NCBI GenBank assembly: GCA_045545665.1
Contig: JAZQBL010000046.1
Span: 1 to 64,000 of the forward strand
DNA length: 64,000 nt
Direction of reading: 5' to 3'
Origin: RGIG7213 sp045545665
GTDB taxonomy: Bacteria > Bacillota > Clostridia > Oscillospirales > CAG-272
A program made the translations under genes and the position numbers. Position 1 is the stretch's first letter; every line of letters starts with the position of its first letter. The notes below the pieces were generated by a model. That model was given only the letters and a program-made list of their open reading frames with translations. It was not told the DNA's origin and made no database searches. This document shows positions 60,390 through 64,000 of this stretch, piece by piece.

Positions 60390-61610
60390 TTACTGTCCGA
60401 GTATCTTTTTTACATTTTCGTCGATACTTTCCTCAACCGTGATCTCTTTATCGCACAGCCCTCTGTATATGGGCAGTCGTATTTTGAGCATTTCTTCAAG
60501 TGCCGACGCATCCTTCGACAGAGGTCTTCCGTTTGTAGGAAGCTTTGTTATATCACGGTTTAAAAATACGACCTTGCCGTTTTGCAAAAGGTACCGTCTG
60601 TTTTCCTCTCTCAACACGGCGCCCCCGCCCGTTGCGATAACAGCGCCCGTTTTTATGGACGCTTCAAACACAGCCTCGCTTTCAAGATCTCTGAAATATC
60701 CTTCGCCCTTTTCTGCAAATATCTGCGGTATTTTTTTACCGTATTTTTCTTCAACAAGCTCGTCTGTATCTGTGAATTTCTTTCCGAGCTTTGCCGCAAG
60801 CGCTTTTCCTACGGTGCTTTTACCGCTTCCCGGCATACCGACGAGAACGATGTTCTCTATCGTGGATATTATTTCTTCTTCAGCCTTTTGCATCTGTTCT
60901 TCCGTATACGTCACGTTAAGAAATCTCTCCGCGGCACGGAAGCCCTGTCTTATGAGCATAGTTATACCGCCTTCGGCTTTTATACCGAGCAATCTTGCCT
61001 GCAAAACGAGCTTTGTATTCAAAGGGTTGTATATGAGATCGACGACTCCCTCAAGGTGCGGAAAGACTGCAAGATCAAGCGGTGAATCCTTTATTTTGTC
61101 GGGGTACATTCCCACGGGTGTCGTATTCACTATGACAGATGCGTCTTTGTGCTTTTCAAGGTTTGAATAGTTGTTCTCCCCGCTTCGGGATATGTTTATT
61201 ATCTGAACCGCTCCAAGGTCTTCAAGCACGGCACGTGCGGCAAGGGATGAGCCTCCCGTGCCGAGGATAAGCGCCTTTTTACCCTTTGGGTCTATTCCGT
61301 TTTTTTCAAATATACAGCGCAGTCCGTAGTAATCGGTATTATCTCCGTAAAGCGTTCCGTCTTCCCTTTTTACCACCGTATTTACGCTTCCTATACGCTG
61401 TGCAAGCTCGGAAAGCTCGTCGCAGGCACGGTACGCATCCGTTTTATAGGGAATAGTTACGTTTATCGCATCGAAGTCACGGTCTTTGAAAAACCGTTCG
61501 ACGCATTCAGGTTCAAGCTCAACAAGCTCGTACGGCAACGCACCCGTCTTTGAATGTATCAAAGGCGAAAGGCTGTGCGGTAATTTTCTTCCGATAAGTC
61601 CGAATTTCAT
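60390..61610 (-). CDS. Bifunctional shikimate dehydrogenase - shikimate kinase
   Basis: A 406-residue fusion catalysing two successive steps to shikimate 3-phosphate. Residues 1 to about 255 are AroE: LIGRKLPHSLSPLIHSKTG (shikimate site), NVTIPYKTDAY with the catalytic Lys, GDNTDYYGL with the Asp, NADP motif ILGTGGSSLAARA and VVDLIYNPLNTKLV. From about 258 is AroK: P-loop LVGMPGSGKSTVGKAL, FTDTDELVE, VIATGGGAVLREENR and NGRPL. The separate AroK at 35.3 kb makes the kinase duplicated. Monocistronic with promoter 61643-61671. Confidence 0.94.
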   Translation of the reverse strand: MKFGLIGRKLPHSLSPLIHSKTGALPYELVELEPECVERFFKDRDFDAINVTIPYKTDAYRACDELSELAQRIGSVNTVVKREDGTLYGDNTDYYGLRCIFEKNGIDPKGKKALILGTGGSSLAARAVLEDLGAVQIINISRSGENNYSNLEKHKDASVIVNTTPVGMYPDKIKDSPLDLAVFPHLEGVVDLIYNPLNTKLVLQARLLGIKAEGGITMLIRQGFRAAERFLNVTYTEEQMQKAEEEIISTIENIVLVGMPGSGKSTVGKALAAKLGKKFTDTDELVEEKYGKKIPQIFAEKGEGYFRDLESEAVFEASIKTGAVIATGGGAVLREENRRYLLQNGKVVFLNRDITKLPTNGRPLSKDASALEEMLKIRLPIYRGLCDKEITVEESIDENVKKILGQ

Positions 61611-61642
61611 TTTTATTCCTCTTATAGATATTCATTGAGAAT

Positions 61643-61671
61643 ATTTTAGCACAAAAGCACCGTCATTTCAA
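61643..61671 (-). promoter_or_regulatory. Promoter of aroE-aroK fusion
   Basis: TTGAAA, 17 bases and TAAAAT on the minus strand, 32 bases before the ATG. Confidence 0.65.
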
Positions 61672-61751
61672 TAAAAAACGTAAATTTTACACCGATTTTT
61701 CCGTCTTTCACACGTTTATTTTTTCCCTTTTATAAATTTAATAATTTCCTG

Positions 61752-61780
61752 TTGAATACGGCTTGTGATTTTATTATAAT
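61752..61780 (+). promoter_or_regulatory. Promoter of the cwlD-radA pair
   Basis: TTGAAT, 17 bases and TATAAT, 57 bases before the ATG at 61837. Confidence 0.7.
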
Positions 61781-61836
61781 AAACAGTGTATAATATCCGT
61801 TTTTTTCTCATATCTTTAAAAAAAGAGAGGTTGTAT

Positions 61837-62565
61837 ATGGAAAAATACGGATTTATTTTAAGAACTGTTGCCTTCGGTCTTTCGTTCATTCTCATTTTCT
61901 ACGTTTTTGCGCGCACCGCATTTGACGGTGACACGGTCGACGTTTCCGCTCTTATTTCAAAAAGCGAAGAGTCTTTGCCGTGCGTTGTCATAGACCCGGG
62001 ACACGGCGGTATGGACGGCGGCGCCGTATCTGACGGAGGAATACTTGAAAAAGACGTAAATCTGCAGATATCAAAAAGGCTTTACGCCTTTTTGCAAACG
62101 CTCGGAATTTCCTGCAAAATGACACGTAGTGAGGATATTTCCCTTGACGGCGGCGTGTTAAAGCAAAAGAAGCTCCACGACTTGAAAAACCGTGTACTGT
62201 TTGCAAAAAACTGCGACGGATGCGTTTTTTTAAGCATACATCAAAATAAATTTCCTCAGAAAAAATACTCGGGGCTTCAGGTCTATTACTCCAAAAACGA
62301 CCCGTACTCGAAAATATTCGCCGACACGATACAGTCAGCCGTAAAAGAAAATCTTCAAAAAGACAACGAAAGGCAGACGAAAAAGGCAACCACGGCAATA
62401 TACTTACTTGACAATCTCCACTGCCCTGCCGTATTGGCAGAATGCGGTTTTCTGTCAAACGATGAAGAAGCGCAAAAGCTCAACGACAGCACGTATCAAA
62501 AACAGCTCACTCTCGTTTTAAGCTACGCTGTAACGCAATTTTTACAAAAGTACAATAATTGTTAA
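61837..62565 (+). CDS. cwlD: N-acetylmuramoyl-L-alanine amidase (CwlD-like)
   Basis: A 242-residue Amidase_3 zinc enzyme that cuts the bond between MurNAc and the stem peptide. It has an N-terminal membrane anchor/signal (about 8-28), VVIDPGHGGMDGGA with the first zinc His, LEKDVNLQISKRLYAFL (Glu), FLSIHQNKFP with the third ligand His, and VLAECGFLSNDEEAQKL with the catalytic Glu. The size and sequence match CwlD, which makes muramic-delta-lactam in spore cortex, so sporulation is suggested but not proven. ATG 61837 has GAGAGG six bases upstream. Confidence 0.92.
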   Translation: MEKYGFILRTVAFGLSFILIFYVFARTAFDGDTVDVSALISKSEESLPCVVIDPGHGGMDGGAVSDGGILEKDVNLQISKRLYAFLQTLGISCKMTRSEDISLDGGVLKQKKLHDLKNRVLFAKNCDGCVFLSIHQNKFPQKKYSGLQVYYSKNDPYSKIFADTIQSAVKENLQKDNERQTKKATTAIYLLDNLHCPAVLAECGFLSNDEEAQKLNDSTYQKQLTLVLSYAVTQFLQKYNNC

Positions 62566-62575
62566 AGGATATAAT

Positions 62576-63940
62576 ATGAAAAAAACAACGCAATTCGTAT
62601 GCTCCGAATGTGGGTACACCTCCGCCAAATGGCTCGGAAGATGCCCTTCGTGTTCCGAATGGAACACTATGCAGGAGCATACGGAGATCGAAGAAGATAA
62701 AAAAAGTGCAGGCAAGCGTCTGTTTTCGTTCAGTGACGGCGAGCCCGTGCTTTTGAGCGACTCCGACGAGGAAGAATATCTGCGTTCCGACACAGGCTGC
62801 GGTGAGCTTAACCGTGTCCTCGGCGGAGGGCTTGTTGACGGCTCTGCCGTGCTTTTATGCGGTGAACCCGGTATAGGAAAATCGACGCTTCTTATGCAGA
62901 TAAGCAGCACCGTCGGTGAGGGCAAGCCCGTTTTGTACGTATCGGGCGAGGAGTCTAAAGGACAGCTCAAGCTGCGTGCAAAGCGTCTTTGCGCCCGTTC
63001 GGACAACCTTTACGTTTTAACGGAGGCAAACGTCGAAAAGATACTGGCGCACATTGACAAGCTGAAGCCGTCCGTCGTCATAATCGACTCCGTTCAGACG
63101 ATGTATCTTGACAGAATAAATTCAGCCCCCGGCGCCGTATCGCAGGTACGTGAAAGCGCCATGTGCTTTATCAACAAGGCGAAAAGCGAAGGTATTTCGA
63201 TGATACTCGTCGGTCACGTCAACAAGGAAGGCGCAATAGCAGGGCCGAAGGTGCTTGAGCATATGGTCGATGCCGTGCTTTATTTTGAAGGTGAGCGGCA
63301 TCAGTCCGTCCGCGTCGTGCGTGCGGCAAAAAACCGCTTCGGATCGACCAACGAGATCGGCGTTTTCGAAATGACGGACAAGGGACTGCGTGAGGTTCCG
63401 AACCCTTCGGAAATGCTTTTATCGGGGCGTCCTGTCGGTGTATCGGGAAACTGCACGGTCTGTATGGTGGAAGGAAGCCGTCCGCTTCTTGCCGAGATAC
63501 AGGCGCTCGTCACGACGACTTATTTCCCATCCCCGAAAAGGATGTCAAGCGGATACGACGTAAACCGTGCCTGCCTTATAATTGCCGTGCTTGAAAAGCG
63601 TCTGGGGCTTCGTTTTTCATCATTTGACGCATACATAAACGTCATAGGCGGTCTGCGTATTGACGAGCCTGCCGCCGACCTTGCGCTGGCTCTCGCCCTT
63701 GTATCAAGCATCAAGGACAAGCCCTTGCCCGACGACGTTGCCGTTATGGGAGAGCTTGGTCTTGCAGGCGAGCTTCGTGCCGTCGGCAACGCCGCTATGC
63801 GTGTCAAGGAATGTGCAAGGCTCGGATTTCGCCGTGTAATGCTCCCCGAGCTTAACTTTGAGGAGCTTAAGGACGTAAAAGATATCGAAATAATAACCGC
63901 AAAGAGCATATTTGATGCAATAAGGATATTCGGAAGCTGA
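62576..63940 (+). CDS. radA: DNA repair protein RadA/Sms
   Basis: A 454-residue branch-migration ATPase of recombination. C4 zinc finger with Cys9, Cys12, Cys23 and Cys26; Walker A GEPGIGKS at 96-103; the RadA signature KNRFGSTNEIG near 256; and a C-terminal Lon-like domain (SSGYDVNRACLIIAVLEKR, GGLRIDEPAADLALALALVSS). Starts 10 bases after cwlD with AAAGGA, so cwlD-radA are cotranscribed. In Bacillus radA is followed by disA; here the next frame does not obviously start like DisA. Confidence 0.97.
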   Translation: MKKTTQFVCSECGYTSAKWLGRCPSCSEWNTMQEHTEIEEDKKSAGKRLFSFSDGEPVLLSDSDEEEYLRSDTGCGELNRVLGGGLVDGSAVLLCGEPGIGKSTLLMQISSTVGEGKPVLYVSGEESKGQLKLRAKRLCARSDNLYVLTEANVEKILAHIDKLKPSVVIIDSVQTMYLDRINSAPGAVSQVRESAMCFINKAKSEGISMILVGHVNKEGAIAGPKVLEHMVDAVLYFEGERHQSVRVVRAAKNRFGSTNEIGVFEMTDKGLREVPNPSEMLLSGRPVGVSGNCTVCMVEGSRPLLAEIQALVTTTYFPSPKRMSSGYDVNRACLIIAVLEKRLGLRFSSFDAYINVIGGLRIDEPAADLALALALVSSIKDKPLPDDVAVMGELGLAGELRAVGNAAMRVKECARLGFRRVMLPELNFEELKDVKDIEIITAKSIFDAIRIFGS

Positions 63941-63941
63941 T

Positions 63942-64000
63942 ATGAAAGAAAAGGTTTTTGACAAAGAAGAATACGTTTTCGAAGGCATGGTGTCCATCTC
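63942..64000 (+). CDS. Start of an unidentified gene, cut by the window edge
   Basis: ATG one base after the radA stop, with GGAAG five bases upstream; the frame is open to the window end for 19 codons (MKEKVFDKEEYVFEGMVSI). Too short to recognise. Confidence 0.45.
   Translation, partial: MKEKVFDKEEYVFEGMVSI

Overview
The window looks like chromosomal DNA of an anaerobic or aerotolerant Firmicute of class Clostridia. Evidence: a SCIFF peptide with its radical-SAM maturase beside yajC and a TIGR04086-type membrane gene, a sepF-yggS-HlyD neighbourhood, a yqhQ-prmC overlap, a CwlD amidase followed by radA, Gram-positive Shine-Dalgarno sites (AAAGGAGG) and many consensus TTGACA-17-TATAAT promoters. 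No outer-membrane, phage or conjugation genes were seen. Species cannot be named.

Layout. 1-15.4 kb is almost all minus strand: a P-loop protein; dacF-pgi; an HPr-like protein without the phospho-histidine; a long run yqhQ-prmC-ddl-murI-(ASRT-like)-rlmL-gltA with a tandem duplication between prmC and ddl; a nucleotidyltransferase/HEPN pair overlapping galK; and divIVA-lspA-rluD. 15.5-21.7 kb is one operon, miaA-hlyD-tldD-pmbA-yggS, plus sepF. 21.8-28.4 kb holds a cytidylate-kinase-like gene, secG with a repetitive tail, a CCA-adding enzyme, a Na+/drug-type ABC exporter and a small XRE regulator. 28.8-35.3 kb carries a foldase-like membrane protein, a cysteine desulfurase and a VTC-DUF4956-CotH cluster. 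35.3-49.3 kb has shikimate kinase, a YgiQ radical SAM enzyme, TraX, a split transketolase, catalase, RNase Y, a PHP hydrolase, tadA, a CPBP protease, an M23/G5 peptidase and the SCIFF system.

50.2-54.9 kb is the accessory part. A tRNA-Pro(CGG) gene sits behind two 204-bp units that each begin with a copy of its own 5' end; then come an array of short hairpins with a constant spacer, an A+T-rich lipoprotein gene behind a candidate rod-shaped RNA, a MarR-DegV pair under a promoter that is itself the operator palindrome, and two members of a dispersed palindromic repeat family. 54.9-60.1 kb is a pyruvate/2-oxoacid dehydrogenase operon (E2, E3, fused E1). 60.4-64 kb has an AroE-AroK fusion, cwlD, radA and the start of one more gene.

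Together the genes describe cell-wall precursor supply (murI, ddl, dacF, lspA, amidase, M23), division (sepF, divIVA), central carbon flow (pgi, transketolase, transaldolase, PDH-like complex, citrate synthase), RNA modification and decay, and Sec export. Citrate synthase, a lipoyl dehydrogenase complex and a haem catalase in one Clostridia-like window are the main metabolic surprise. I found no CRISPR array, rRNA operon, transposase gene or phage. All names rest on motif recognition by eye; no database search was run.
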